41,373 nucleotides of DNA from a virus, in the IMG/VR virus record IMGVR_UViG_3300035034_000366, positions 1 through 41,373 of that record, one strand, 5' to 3'. Under the pieces are notes generated by a model. The model was not told where the DNA came from. It saw only the letters and a program-made list of their open reading frames with translations, and made no database searches. Positions within the stretch are counted from its first letter, which is position 1. Each line of letters begins with the position of its first letter. The translations under genes and the position numbers were made by a program. Positions 31,767 to 40,102 of this stretch are shown piece by piece.

Positions 31767-32792
31767 TCACGGAGCAAGTATGAGCCGAAGCTTATCTTTG
31801 AACTTCGCTAGAGTCAACGGCGAAACATCATTGAATTTTGATATATCGCTACTCTTGATGTTACCGGCACGCAAGCCAGACGCACGACGCGAACCGAGTA
31901 TGTCATTCTGCACATCACGCGGCTGCTTCTTCAACCACGCGTAGTAGCTGTCCGGTATGTCCTCGTCGTCACGAATGAAGGGAACGGTCTTACTGCGGCA
32001 ATTCGGATGGGCGGGCGGCAACGGACCCTTACCGTAGGCATACACCCTTTCATGGCGGGACCGGCATATATCTGACGTACGGCTGTCGAGTATCGCCACC
32101 CAACGATATTCGGCAAAATACTGCGAGGCCACTCGCGCTTGTACGATACCTGCTGCGTGTTGCAGAATAGTACCAACTAGTCCGCGTGCCCGATAGCCGA
32201 ACTTGTTCACGACACCGTCTCTGTGGTTCAGGCGGCTTGTGCCTACGATTGAGCGCAGGGCGTCCCCGGTTCGGAGCTTGTTAGCATGGGCGCGGCGTAC
32301 TGCGTTCTCTAGGTCGTCGCCCGCCGAGACAGCGAACAACGTGATGTACGCGTCCGGAGTTATACCGTTGGCGGGCATCGGCGATGACATGACACTGCGC
32401 CACAGCGCGGACAGCTTACGCGCACCGAGTAACGCCGCGAGAGCCGCAAGGGCCGTCTTGTCTTCTTCCTGCGTCTGCCGCATGATCTCGACATTCATCG
32501 CGGTATCGGCTTCGGTGAACCGGCGCAGGCTGTCCAGCACCTTTTGCGTGTAGACGGTGAAGTGTTTTTGCTGCGTTCGGCGCAGCCGACGAATGAGCTG
32601 GTTTAGCTGACGCCGAGTAAGCTGGCTCAGCTCGTCGTATTCGACATCAAGGAACACTGACCGCAGGTCACGGCGAAGATCAGTCATGACCGCGTCGAAC
32701 TTGCGCCCCTCGTGGTCCTTCAGCCCTTCCAGATATATCTGGTGCCGCGTCAGGACGTCAAGCAGCCGGGGGGCGTCAGTCTTCGTCACCAC
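31767..32792 (-). CDS. Mu gpF / SPP1 gp7-like head morphogenesis protein
   Basis: A 341-residue protein: a long helical N-terminal half, then the MuF-type minor head domain with WVAILDSRTSDICRSRHERV, YGKGPLPPAHPNCRSKTVPF. Cys and His residues in DSRTxDxCxxxH and PPAHPNCR are the family's conserved, probably metal-binding positions. Such proteins bind the portal and are packaged in small numbers; some are ejected with DNA. GTG start at 32792 lies inside the portal gene (17-base overlap). Confidence 0.85.
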   Translation of the reverse strand: MVTKTDAPRLLDVLTRHQIYLEGLKDHEGRKFDAVMTDLRRDLRSVFLDVEYDELSQLTRRQLNQLIRRLRRTQQKHFTVYTQKVLDSLRRFTEADTAMNVEIMRQTQEEDKTALAALAALLGARKLSALWRSVMSSPMPANGITPDAYITLFAVSAGDDLENAVRRAHANKLRTGDALRSIVGTSRLNHRDGVVNKFGYRARGLVGTILQHAAGIVQARVASQYFAEYRWVAILDSRTSDICRSRHERVYAYGKGPLPPAHPNCRSKTVPFIRDDEDIPDSYYAWLKKQPRDVQNDILGSRRASGLRAGNIKSSDISKFNDVSPLTLAKFKDKLRLILAP

Positions 32793-34218
32793 TGCCGGTC
32801 GCCTCGCGATCTGCGGTCGGCAGGCTCGCTAATTCTTGGTCGATCTTCTCGCGCGCCTCGTCGTCCGGCATGGTAGCGATACCGCTCTTACGCAGACTGG
32901 TCCGCACTTCCTCCCACGACAGCGCGCCAGTCTGCCATTCTTCGATAAGCTGGCGACGGTCTTCGGAGGACATCTTCGCGATGTCGAAGTCAGTATTCAG
33001 CTCGAAGCTGCTTTTAGCCTCGCTGACGCCCATAAAGCGTGCCGCCCAATCTAACCCCCAAGTGAGGGCCGCAGAGACGTTCTTAGCTGCCGAGGCGAGC
33101 ACCGAGGACTGTGTCGTGTGGTCGATGTTAGCCTCGCTGGCTGTGCGCGTCACATTACGCTGCTCGACCAGCTTTGCGCCCAAGGCGACCATTTGCTTCT
33201 CTTTATGCTGCATGGCCTCGAACGGCATAGAGTTCGGCTCGGCCTGAAGGAGCTGTGCATCGGAGCCTTCCGGCAGACAGATAGCCGTTCGAGCGCCGAG
33301 GGTCACAACACCCTTCAGCACATTGTCAACCCAGTCCTCAGTGAGTCCTGTGAACACCGGAGTCGGCTGGCCGACAAGGAAGCAGCTTTCTTCGTAGTCA
33401 GCGGAGTTCCGGTAGTGTGCGATGTTTAGCGACGCGATGTCATACATCGGCGGCTCGTCGACGCGATGGTCGTTGTTGGTGGCACCGATGAACGTGAACG
33501 GAATCTCTGTAAGGGGCTGGCCGCTCGCGTCTCGCGGTATGTGTGTCGTAACGGCTGCGGCATTGAAAGCGTCACCGCGCCATATTTCTACCTGATACAC
33601 CCCGTCACCGTTTAAGCGTAGAACGCGCCACTGGTCGCGTTCTTTGGCCTCGAACCCATCGTCCGCGACAACGTATGTTTCCTTCAGCACCACGAGCGAG
33701 AGCAGCTGTCGTCCGCCGCGCTTAACGGTTCGCCAGTTGATGACCTCCCACGGCTCGTACAGGGTCAGGGTCGGGCGTATCTCACCGGACTGCTGCTGCG
33801 CGATGGTAAGCTCGCCTTCGACGTCCGGGTAGTCAACCAGCAGCCCCAACCGACCGTAGCCGAGTGCGCTGTTCACAGCCGCCTTCGCCTGCTGGACCAG
33901 ACCAACACCGCTGCCGTCTGCGTCCTTAAGCAGTATGTTAAGTTGATCGGGTATCTCGACCACCGGCTGACGGACAAAGATTTGCCCACACAAGCCGTCA
34001 AGGGTCCGCTTCGTCACACCGTAGAAAGTGGCGCGGTCGATATACGACTGGTAGCGTGCTGACAGCGTGGTAGCGTCCTCGCCGGTCGTCGGCTTCGGTA
34101 GATACGTTGCTGTTTTCTTCTTGACACGAAGTTCGCCGCCAAGGCAGTCGCGAATAATATCGTAGCGCTGCTTAGCTTCTCTCAGCTCAGGCCGCATATA
34201 ATTGACGTGACTCGCCAT
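32776..34218 (-). CDS. Portal protein (DUF4055 family)
   Basis: A 480-residue protein with the DUF4055 pattern: MRPELREAKQRYDIIRDCLG at the start, KRTLDGLCGQIFVRQP, a long beta wing (RPTLTLYEPWEVINWRTVKR), FTFIGATNNDHRVDEPPMYD, and SADYEESCFLVGQPTPVFTG. DUF4055 proteins occupy the portal position in many podo- and siphophages. It sits between the large terminase and the MuF-like gene, exactly where the portal belongs. The last 40 residues are acidic (DREATGSGDED), typical of portal clip or tail ends. Confidence 0.85.
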   Translation of the reverse strand: MASHVNYMRPELREAKQRYDIIRDCLGGELRVKKKTATYLPKPTTGEDATTLSARYQSYIDRATFYGVTKRTLDGLCGQIFVRQPVVEIPDQLNILLKDADGSGVGLVQQAKAAVNSALGYGRLGLLVDYPDVEGELTIAQQQSGEIRPTLTLYEPWEVINWRTVKRGGRQLLSLVVLKETYVVADDGFEAKERDQWRVLRLNGDGVYQVEIWRGDAFNAAAVTTHIPRDASGQPLTEIPFTFIGATNNDHRVDEPPMYDIASLNIAHYRNSADYEESCFLVGQPTPVFTGLTEDWVDNVLKGVVTLGARTAICLPEGSDAQLLQAEPNSMPFEAMQHKEKQMVALGAKLVEQRNVTRTASEANIDHTTQSSVLASAAKNVSAALTWGLDWAARFMGVSEAKSSFELNTDFDIAKMSSEDRRQLIEEWQTGALSWEEVRTSLRKSGIATMPDDEAREKIDQELASLPTADREATGSGDED

Positions 34219-34224
34219 TCTAAC

Positions 34225-35823
34225 CTACCTTGCGTGGTTGACTTTAATCTTCTTGGCGATGCGGTTGCTGCCGCGTAACACGCGATAGCGCACCATATCA
34301 TAAGGATGATCTTCTGCGTCCGTATCGACATCGTCTATCTTCACATCGTCACGCGGTAGCGTCGGAAGTGTGTTGATGGATGCGACGCAGGTACGCATAA
34401 AATACAGCCCCGGCCCTTCGCCGCGAATACTAGCTTCTAACCGTTCGCGAATCAACTCTAATCCGTTGATGCGAGAGCCGGGGGACTTGTCGCTGTCTGT
34501 CCAGCGAATGCCCTTCTTTGCCATCTTCTGTTCGATGGTGTCGACGTCGGACTCGCGCACGTCGCGAATCTGGTTATCAGCAGGACCGGCCCACGGCTTC
34601 TTGTCTATCCACTTCTCGCGGATAAGCATATTCTCCATTTCGACGATGCCGCTGGCTATGTCACCTGCGGACAGCTTCAGTCCCTCGTTCGTCCCGATTT
34701 CCTTCGCGCCGTACCACTCGTAAATTTGCAGGAGGGTTCCGGGCGGAGGGCAGAACTTGCGTATTGAGCCGTCGCGTTCAATGATCTCGGCTTCCTCGCC
34801 ATTTGCCTCGGCCCACCACCCAACGGAAAACGGGTGCGAAGACCCCCAGTCAAAGGCCCGATCGACGTGCCACGCGGCCGGAATCCGAAAACGGGGCAGT
34901 ACATGGACGTTGCGGTTCCAGACATCGTCCAGCGCACCGCCCGCAACAATATCCCAGTCACCGCGAAGCCAAGCGGCCCGTTTGTTCTCGTCCTTAATTC
35001 CTTCCAGTTCGGCGACGTATTCGGGCGACAAATAAATGTTCTCACGGTACGAACCAAAGATCGCAACTTGCTTTCTGACGACATCTTCTTCCTTCTGTGT
35101 ACGGGGGTTGAACACACGCGTCGTAGTACGCACGACCTCGCCGTAGGCAGCAGCGTCGATAAACCGACGCTTGACCCATCCATGGCCGGGGCCGAACGGG
35201 TTGGTGGTCGAGAATACCTCTAGTGGAATCTCAGGCAGCGGCTTGCCGTCGGGCGTGTCGTAGCGTATGAAGTTGCCGGACGCGTCGACAAGCTTGGGCG
35301 TGTCTTTCTTCGGCAGGAACGACGAGCGGTTCGTCGACATCATGTCATCGTACAACTTCGACGTCGGGTATTTCGTTAACTCGTTCCAACCGAGGAAAGG
35401 AAACTCCTGTCCATGATAGTTCCAGTAATCGCCGTCTTTCTTGGCGACGCGGAACATAAGCTCCTCGCCAGTCGGCCACACCCATTTGTAGTCTTTCGCG
35501 GCCTCTAGGAACTTGGCACCGTCGCCAAACCGGCTGAACCAGCGCTTCGATTTCGACACCAAGTCATCAAGGTTCTTGTACTCTCGGTCAAAGATCGCAC
35601 CACGCCAGTAGGAGCCGTAGCCGATGCCCACACGGCGGCGGAAGCGCATAAGTTGTGTGTCGGTCTTGCCGGGGCCGCGAGCGCCGGTATAGAGTGTATG
35701 ATGACAACGCGTGTCCAGCGCCAGCTCTTGCGAGCTGTTGGGTATCGGCTCCCATACGATGTCAGGGGGATGGCCGTTGTGACCGACACCGGCCATCCCG
35801 CTACTCTGTTGGTCTTGGGGCAT
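34225..35823 (-). CDS. terL: Terminase large subunit
   Basis: A 532-residue packaging motor. The Walker A GARGPGKT is at residues 47-54, a Walker B-like EFPFLGWNELT follows near 140, and the nuclease domain has FDWGSSHP and TDAEDHPYDMVRYRV near the C-terminus with conserved acidic residues. It belongs to the Terminase_6-like type. It would pump and cut concatemeric DNA with the small subunit. The start at 35823 has GGAAGAAG upstream. It overlaps the small-subunit gene by 23 bases. Confidence 0.95.
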   Translation of the reverse strand: MPQDQQSSGMAGVGHNGHPPDIVWEPIPNSSQELALDTRCHHTLYTGARGPGKTDTQLMRFRRRVGIGYGSYWRGAIFDREYKNLDDLVSKSKRWFSRFGDGAKFLEAAKDYKWVWPTGEELMFRVAKKDGDYWNYHGQEFPFLGWNELTKYPTSKLYDDMMSTNRSSFLPKKDTPKLVDASGNFIRYDTPDGKPLPEIPLEVFSTTNPFGPGHGWVKRRFIDAAAYGEVVRTTTRVFNPRTQKEEDVVRKQVAIFGSYRENIYLSPEYVAELEGIKDENKRAAWLRGDWDIVAGGALDDVWNRNVHVLPRFRIPAAWHVDRAFDWGSSHPFSVGWWAEANGEEAEIIERDGSIRKFCPPPGTLLQIYEWYGAKEIGTNEGLKLSAGDIASGIVEMENMLIREKWIDKKPWAGPADNQIRDVRESDVDTIEQKMAKKGIRWTDSDKSPGSRINGLELIRERLEASIRGEGPGLYFMRTCVASINTLPTLPRDDVKIDDVDTDAEDHPYDMVRYRVLRGSNRIAKKIKVNHAR

Positions 35824-36283
35824 ACGCTTCTTCCACCAACCGCGCCTGCTGCGACGCCGCTCGGTGCTCCCACTCGTCGTCGGAGCCTTGGCTGTTCACC
35901 ACCATGACTTTATTGCTGGTTAGATTATTGTTGATGATAGGACCGGCACCCTTCTCGATGTGCCCCTGAATATCGCCGAACAGTCTGTAGGCCCGTAGGC
36001 GCTCGTCAGCGTTATATTTCTCATTCTCGGCCATGGTCCACACGGCACGAGCCAGATCGCCCTTAGACGGCAGGAAACCCGTCTCCCCAAGCGTCGCCAT
36101 GGCCTCGGCCTGATACTTTTTAACTTCCGGGTCGTTGGGCCACCGGGACGTGACCATTAAGGCCATTCCGGCATTCTCAGGGAATACCTCAATCGCCGCT
36201 TTGAACGGGTCGTTGGGATTGCGAAGCAGCTCTAAGGCGAAGTGCTTCTTCCGGTCAAGGGTGGTTTCAATCTCGTTTGACAT
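35801..36283 (-). CDS. terS: Terminase small subunit
   Basis: A 160-residue protein directly upstream of and overlapping the large subunit. An N-terminal DNA-binding helical region (RKKHFALELLRNPNDPFKAA, VTSRWPNDPEVKKYQAEAMA) is followed by a helical oligomerisation core (DLARAVWTMAENEKYNADER) and a tail with PIINNNLTSNKVMVVNSQGS that may bind the large subunit. The WPNDPEV... block is shared with many small terminases. ATG at 36283. Confidence 0.8.
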   Translation of the reverse strand: MSNEIETTLDRKKHFALELLRNPNDPFKAAIEVFPENAGMALMVTSRWPNDPEVKKYQAEAMATLGETGFLPSKGDLARAVWTMAENEKYNADERLRAYRLFGDIQGHIEKGAGPIINNNLTSNKVMVVNSQGSDDEWEHRAASQQARLVEEAYAPRPTE

Positions 36284-36548
36284 TTAGATTTGTAATGGCC
36301 CTGATAAGATCGTCCATTCTCGTCTCTAGTTTATTCATGAAGCTTTCGATACGCACGATATGCTGGTCGAGGTCGTCACGACGGACGAACCTGTCTTGGA
36401 CACTGTTTATTCGCGTATGGAGACGGTCTGTCTCGTCCTTAATCATGCGTTGAACATACCTGTCGCGTGCGACCAACCCGCCTATAACCGAGACGAGTGT
36501 CAGCAACGCGACAAAACCCGCGATGATGATTTCTGCTTCTGTACTCAC
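36267..36548 (-). CDS. Single-pass coiled-coil membrane protein in the lysis/terminase junction
   Basis: A 93-residue protein with one N-terminal transmembrane helix (IIIAGFVALLTLVSVIGGLV) followed by a coiled coil (IKDETDRLHTRINSVQDRF, HIVRIESFMNKLETRMDDL). GTG at 36548 is preferred over the longer frame from 36581 because GGGGAGGAG lies 8 bases upstream. The layout resembles holin-associated or pore-type proteins and DUF2730-like phage proteins. It lies between the spanin genes and terminase small subunit, so a role in lysis is plausible but unproven. It overlaps the small-subunit gene by 17 bases. Confidence 0.55.
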   Translation of the reverse strand: MSTEAEIIIAGFVALLTLVSVIGGLVARDRYVQRMIKDETDRLHTRINSVQDRFVRRDDLDQHIVRIESFMNKLETRMDDLIRAITNLNVKRD

Positions 36549-36553
36549 TACTA

Positions 36554-36802
36554 CTACTCCTCCCCACACACCGCGCCCCACGCTGCGTTATGGCCTACTA
36601 TCTGACGCCGTGTTTCCGGCGTGTCGTGCTTAGCGTATGTTATTGGAGAGAATGCGGAGCACGCAACGCGTGACACCAACTCAGATACAGGTAATTTCTC
36701 AGTCCCGCCGATAGGGGTCATCATCGTCTGGCACGCCGCCAGCATCGTCAAACTTAGCAACAGCAGCAGCGCGTGCTTCCTTAGCTTCAGTAATGATCGC
36801 AT
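36554..36802 (-). CDS. Outer-membrane lipoprotein spanin (Rz1-like)
   Basis: An 82-residue lipoprotein precursor. A basic start (MRSLLKLRKH), a hydrophobic core (ALLLLLSLTMLAAC) and a lipobox L-A-A-C put the lipidated cysteine at C24. The mature part (SELVSRVACSAFSPITYAKH) belongs to a common phage lysis-region protein. The ATG at 36802 has GGGAG 7 bases upstream and lies inside the preceding short membrane-protein gene in another frame, the classic arrangement of overlapping Rz/Rz1 genes. Together they would fuse inner and outer membranes at the end of infection. Confidence 0.65.
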   Translation of the reverse strand: MRSLLKLRKHALLLLLSLTMLAACQTMMTPIGGTEKLPVSELVSRVACSAFSPITYAKHDTPETRRQIVGHNAAWGAVCGEE

Positions 36803-36929
36803 GACTCGCTCCCAAACTCTCTTTAACAAGCATTGCTCGACCTGCCTCGATAAGCTGACGCTCTTTGAGGTAGTCTGTAAGGTTGCCCGCTATCTTAAAC
36901 AGGCCGAGCAATAGATTAATCCAGATCAT
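36699..36929 (-). CDS. Inner-membrane spanin candidate (Rz-like)
   Basis: A 76-residue protein: an N-terminal hydrophobic helix (MIWINLLLGLFKIAGNLTDY), a helical periplasmic stretch (AMLVKESLGASHAIITEAKE) and an acidic, Pro/Asp-rich end (VPDDDDPYRRD). Short i-spanins of alphaproteobacterial phages look like this. It overlaps the lipoprotein gene by 104 bases in a different frame. The ATG at 36929 is chosen over the TTG just before it. The call rests mostly on architecture and the overlapping lipoprotein. Confidence 0.55.
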   Translation of the reverse strand: MIWINLLLGLFKIAGNLTDYLKERQLIEAGRAMLVKESLGASHAIITEAKEARAAAVAKFDDAGGVPDDDDPYRRD

Positions 36930-36934
36930 CAAAC

Positions 36935-37216
36935 TTACTTGATGTCAGGCACTTTGAGGCCGAGAACCGCGAACAACTTGTACGCCATACGTACAATCTT
37001 ATTGTCGGCGTCGGTGGGCGTCAGTTTGGCGATTCGGTCGAACAGCAGCACGAAAGCCACCACGATACCGGCGAGTGCGCCGTAGTTGCCTGTCAACCAA
37101 CCGATGATAGAAGGTTCGGCATCGACGTCGGCCACGACCTCTTGTGCAAACGCGATGATAGGAAAAAGCGCTACAGAAAAGACTGCGACGACAACAGCGA
37201 GAGGTGATTTAAACAT
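36935..37216 (-). CDS. Holin candidate
   Basis: A 93-residue protein with an N-terminal hydrophobic segment that looks like a signal or signal-arrest sequence (PLAVVVAVFSVALFPIIAFA) and a second transmembrane segment (YGALAGIVVAFVLLFDRIA), followed by a basic amphipathic tail (KIVRMAYKLFAVLGLKVPDI). It lies directly after the endolysin gene and before the spanins, the usual place of a holin. Two-segment topology fits class II holins. No family match can be proven by eye. Confidence 0.6.
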   Translation of the reverse strand: MFKSPLAVVVAVFSVALFPIIAFAQEVVADVDAEPSIIGWLTGNYGALAGIVVAFVLLFDRIAKLTPTDADNKIVRMAYKLFAVLGLKVPDIK

Positions 37217-37225
37217 GATGGTCCC

Positions 37226-37732
37226 CTATGACTCATTTTTTGATACTTCGCCGTTCGAGTCTACGACCGGCAATGCGCCAAAACCGACGACCGGGGGTAG
37301 CTCGTGCGACTTGGGCCAACGATACGACAAAACTCTGTTCGTCGCAAACGGTTTTATGTTCACTTCGTCACTTTGATTACCACCAAGTACCATAAGGTTT
37401 CCAGACTGATCTTTGCCTACAACGAATCCGACATGCCCGGACCAGCCGTCAGGCTTGCCTCGCCAGAACGTCACGACAGCGCCAACAGCAGGACCAGATA
37501 GGGGATGACCCCATTTCGTGTACGAGCGTGCCGCAGCGGATAGCGTAGACGGGATACCGGAGTCCTCTAGGATACCGCCGACGAATGCAGCGCACCACGC
37601 AGTTTCGTCGTCGCGTATGCTGGATTTGATGCGCTCCCACCAATGCAGAATCATAGGGTGGTGTTTCGCGCCAGCCGTTTCTTTAACAGCCAGTGCGGAG
37701 TGTGCGAGTTTCAACCAGTAGGGCTTTTCCAT
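37226..37732 (-). CDS. Endolysin, CHAP-type amidase/peptidase (TIGR02594-like)
   Basis: A 168-residue enzyme with catalytic C47 in WCAAFVGGI, H100 in WSGHVGFVVG and N119 in VLGGNQSDEV, in the order of the CHAP/TIGR02594 cysteine peptidases. It cuts peptidoglycan stem or cross-bridge peptides at lysis. No signal peptide is present, so export would depend on the holin. The start is taken as ATG 37732, where homology begins; the longer frame from 37867 would run through a terminator hairpin. No good Shine-Dalgarno is visible at 37732, which is odd. Confidence 0.85.
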   Translation of the reverse strand: MEKPYWLKLAHSALAVKETAGAKHHPMILHWWERIKSSIRDDETAWCAAFVGGILEDSGIPSTLSAAARSYTKWGHPLSGPAVGAVVTFWRGKPDGWSGHVGFVVGKDQSGNLMVLGGNQSDEVNIKPFATNRVLSYRWPKSHELPPVVGFGALPVVDSNGEVSKNES

Positions 37733-37751
37733 GCGCGGAGTGTAGCGCAGA

Positions 37752-37788
37752 CCAAAGAAAAAGGGAAGCCGGATTAGGGCTTCCCTTT
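37752..37788 (-). terminator. Intrinsic terminator
   Basis: On the minus strand AAAGGGAAGCC and GGCTTCCCTTT (37778-37788 and 37760-37770) form a perfect 11-bp stem with a 7-base loop, continued by a T-rich run TTCTTT (37759-37754). It ends the transcript of the gene at 37812-38483. Genes below it (endolysin onward) therefore need read-through or a promoter of their own, which I cannot identify with confidence. Confidence 0.8.
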
Positions 37789-37811
37789 GAGTTGCAGGAT
37801 ACGTCGCGAAG

Positions 37812-38483
<672 letters not shown>

Positions 38484-38521
38484 TGCGGGTTCCTTGGTTG
38501 GTTAAAGTAGTGGGGTTGGAC

Positions 38522-38542
38522 CCTGACGCTTATCGCGTCAGG
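38522..38542 (-). other. Hairpin between two leftward genes
   Basis: CCTGACGC (38522-38529) and GCGTCAGG (38535-38542) form a perfect 8-bp stem with a 5-base loop in the 68-base gap between the VRR-NUC gene and the next gene. No T run follows on the minus strand. It may stabilise mRNA or pause transcription. Confidence 0.5.
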
Positions 38543-38551
38543 TATTCGCTG

Positions 38552-39067
38552 TCAATGGCTGTCAAACCAGTCAACAGGGAATTGCGGGTGGTGGGCTGGA
38601 TGCCCGCCTTGTTGCAGATAGTAGCGAAGCTTGCCCGTAGCCTGTTGCCAGCTGTAGCACACGACGACTTGGTTGTGATACAACAACAACCACTCGAACC
38701 GCTCACGCTGGACAGGGCGTACGCCGCCGCCGGGCTTCTTCATTTCGATGTAGAGCGAGTGGTACTTCCCGCAGCCTACAGGCAGGTGCAGATCCGGGGT
38801 TCCGGCTTTGACGCCCTCGGCCTTCAGCTTCGCGGCCACCGCTTTATTACGCTCGCCACCGTTGGGGATAGCATATAGCGTTTCGAGCATGGGGAGCCGC
38901 AACTCGGTTCCGTATTCCTGCTCGGCGAACTCGCGGCCTCCCTTTTGGTAGCAGCGGTCGTCAAATGCGGCGTGGATGCCATGCTTCGCGGCCATACTAC
39001 ACCATGCGAGAAAAGCGCGTTGGTGGGCGTGCTCGGTGCCGCTCTTGGCTAGCTGCTCAGGTGTCAT
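38552..39067 (-). CDS. VRR-NUC domain nuclease (PD-(D/E)XK fold)
   Basis: A 171-residue protein. The core has YAIPNGGERNKAVAAKLKAE, GVKAGTPDLHLPV with P91-D92, SLYIEMKK with E108-x-K110, and a conserved Q after VRPVQRERF. This is the VRR-NUC pattern found in FAN1 and in many phage nucleases, which cut flaps or Holliday junctions. It could resolve replication intermediates before packaging. The ATG at 39067 with GGAG 8 bases upstream is preferred over the longer frame from 39187, whose N-terminal 40 residues are unlike the family. Confidence 0.85.
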   Translation of the reverse strand: MTPEQLAKSGTEHAHQRAFLAWCSMAAKHGIHAAFDDRCYQKGGREFAEQEYGTELRLPMLETLYAIPNGGERNKAVAAKLKAEGVKAGTPDLHLPVGCGKYHSLYIEMKKPGGGVRPVQRERFEWLLLYHNQVVVCYSWQQATGKLRYYLQQGGHPAHHPQFPVDWFDSH

Positions 39068-39096
39068 GTCGGTCACTCCATTCTGTCCACACGGTC

Positions 39097-39255
39097 TCAC
39101 AGATAGCGCAGATGAGGCAGTATCCAAAGAAGCCGCTGATTTGGAGCCACGCAGGCCACGCTGTGCAACATGAATCCGATGTCCCAAGTGACGAACGCGC
39201 CGAGCAGCCAGAAAAGGGCGAGCGCTGCAAGCGCTATTAGGAGAAAGCGGGTCAT
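39097..39255 (-). CDS. Small membrane protein, 52 residues
   Basis: An ATG at 39255 overlaps the TGA of the upstream gene (ATGA) and opens 52 codons with one clear transmembrane helix (MTRFLLIALAALALFWLLGA) and a C-terminal part LLWILPHLRYL. The downstream half in another frame reads WLQISGFFGYCLICAICETV, a better second membrane segment ending close to the VRR-NUC start. So a frame change within the gene is possible. Support is the coupled start and the membrane helix. Role unknown. Confidence 0.45.
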   Translation of the reverse strand: MTRFLLIALAALALFWLLGAFVTWDIGFMLHSVACVAPNQRLLWILPHLRYL

Positions 39256-39557
39256 TCGATCATCTTCCATTGGCGGTAGCCTTTAATCACGGTTTGACCG
39301 CCTTCGCTGCCGTTCTTCAGGATGCGCCGACCGGTCAGGCGGACAATCGACCGCCAGCGCCTGAATCCGATCACGCGAACCCGGACACCGTTGCTGTCTT
39401 CCAGAATAGTCCCGATCTCGTATTCGCACAGCTCCTTGGCGAGCCGTTCATTCAACTCGGCGACACGTTTACGACGGACGTCTAAACCGGCCTCCGCCTT
39501 ATCTAATTGCGCCCGGATAGCGACGACTTCCTGCTCGTTGATTTCACGTTTAGGCAT
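39252..39557 (-). CDS. Hypothetical protein: helical N-terminus plus small beta domain
   Basis: A 101-residue basic protein. The first 45 residues are a coiled coil (QEVVAIRAQLDKAEAGLDVR, RVAELNERLAKEL). The rest is a compact beta domain (YEIGTILEDSNGVRVRVIGF, WRSIVRLTGRRILKNGS) resembling an SH3-like barrel. No family is recognised. ATG 39557 follows GAGGAACC. It overlaps the small membrane-protein gene by 4 bases. Confidence 0.6.
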   Translation of the reverse strand: MPKREINEQEVVAIRAQLDKAEAGLDVRRKRVAELNERLAKELCEYEIGTILEDSNGVRVRVIGFRRWRSIVRLTGRRILKNGSEGGQTVIKGYRQWKMIE

Positions 39558-39568
39558 GGTGGGTTCCT

Positions 39569-39964
39569 CTAAAGCGACTCGAAGAAGTGGGTTACATCTT
39601 CAAAGGTTGTTTTAACATTTAAGGTTGCGCCGGTAAAGAGATGAAATACGCAACCGCTATCCGTTTCTTCTACGTGCGCGACAGCCGATACGTCGATCAA
39701 AGCGCGACGGGTTTTACCTACGGCCGTGCCGACATGGACCTCGACAGCCATCATTATTGCGGGCGGAACCCGGTCAGGTACAGGCTTCGCTCCGTCTTTT
39801 ACGATCTCTATGGCGGTTTCGAGCGCCGTTAGTTTGTTCGTTACATCATCCACTACGGATTGCCCGAAGGTCAGGACATCGAGCTTGCGCCCCAGCTGCT
39901 CTCGGGTTTCGCGTACTGACTCCGCTAGGCCGGTTAAGTGATGGAGTATTTCTTTGTGTTCCAT
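39569..39964 (-). CDS. Hypothetical early protein, first gene of the leftward small-gene operon
   Basis: A 131-residue protein: a helical N-terminal half (HKEILHHLTGLAESVRETRE, coiled coil to about residue 50) and a beta-rich C-terminal half (RALIDVSAVAHVEETDSG, FHLFTGATLNVKTTFEDVT). The start at 39964 is preferred over 40003 because a near-consensus promoter at 40009-40037 would start transcription at about 40000, leaving a normal leader only for the inner ATG. The binding site (GAAAGA) is weak. Function unknown. Confidence 0.6.
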   Translation of the reverse strand: MEHKEILHHLTGLAESVRETREQLGRKLDVLTFGQSVVDDVTNKLTALETAIEIVKDGAKPVPDRVPPAIMMAVEVHVGTAVGKTRRALIDVSAVAHVEETDSGCVFHLFTGATLNVKTTFEDVTHFFESL

Positions 39965-40008
39965 TGTTAGTCTTTCGTTTAGGGTTCGTGTTAGTGGGTA
40001 CATCGTAC

Positions 40009-40037
40009 GTTATACGACGGTGGGTTTAGCGTGTCAA
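40009..40037 (-). promoter_or_regulatory. Near-consensus sigma70 promoter, leftward
   Basis: On the minus strand TTGACA (40032-40037) and TATAAC (40009-40014) are separated by exactly 17 bp. This scores 6 of 6 and 5 of 6. Transcription would start about 40002 and serve the genes from 39964 to the terminator at 37752-37788. Confidence 0.75.
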
Positions 40038-40050
40038 TGCTTTATACGAC
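40010..40050. repeat. Direct repeats TTATACGAC flanking the leftward promoter
   Basis: TTATACGAC is at 40010-40018, covering the -10 of the leftward promoter, and again at 40042-40050, just upstream of its -35. The spacing is 32 bp, about three helical turns. This suits a regulator binding both sides of the polymerase site. Confidence 0.45.
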
Positions 40051-40102
40051 ATAGGCGTTAGATGTACGATGTCTTTTACCCTCCCCCATCTCTATTTTTG
40101 TC

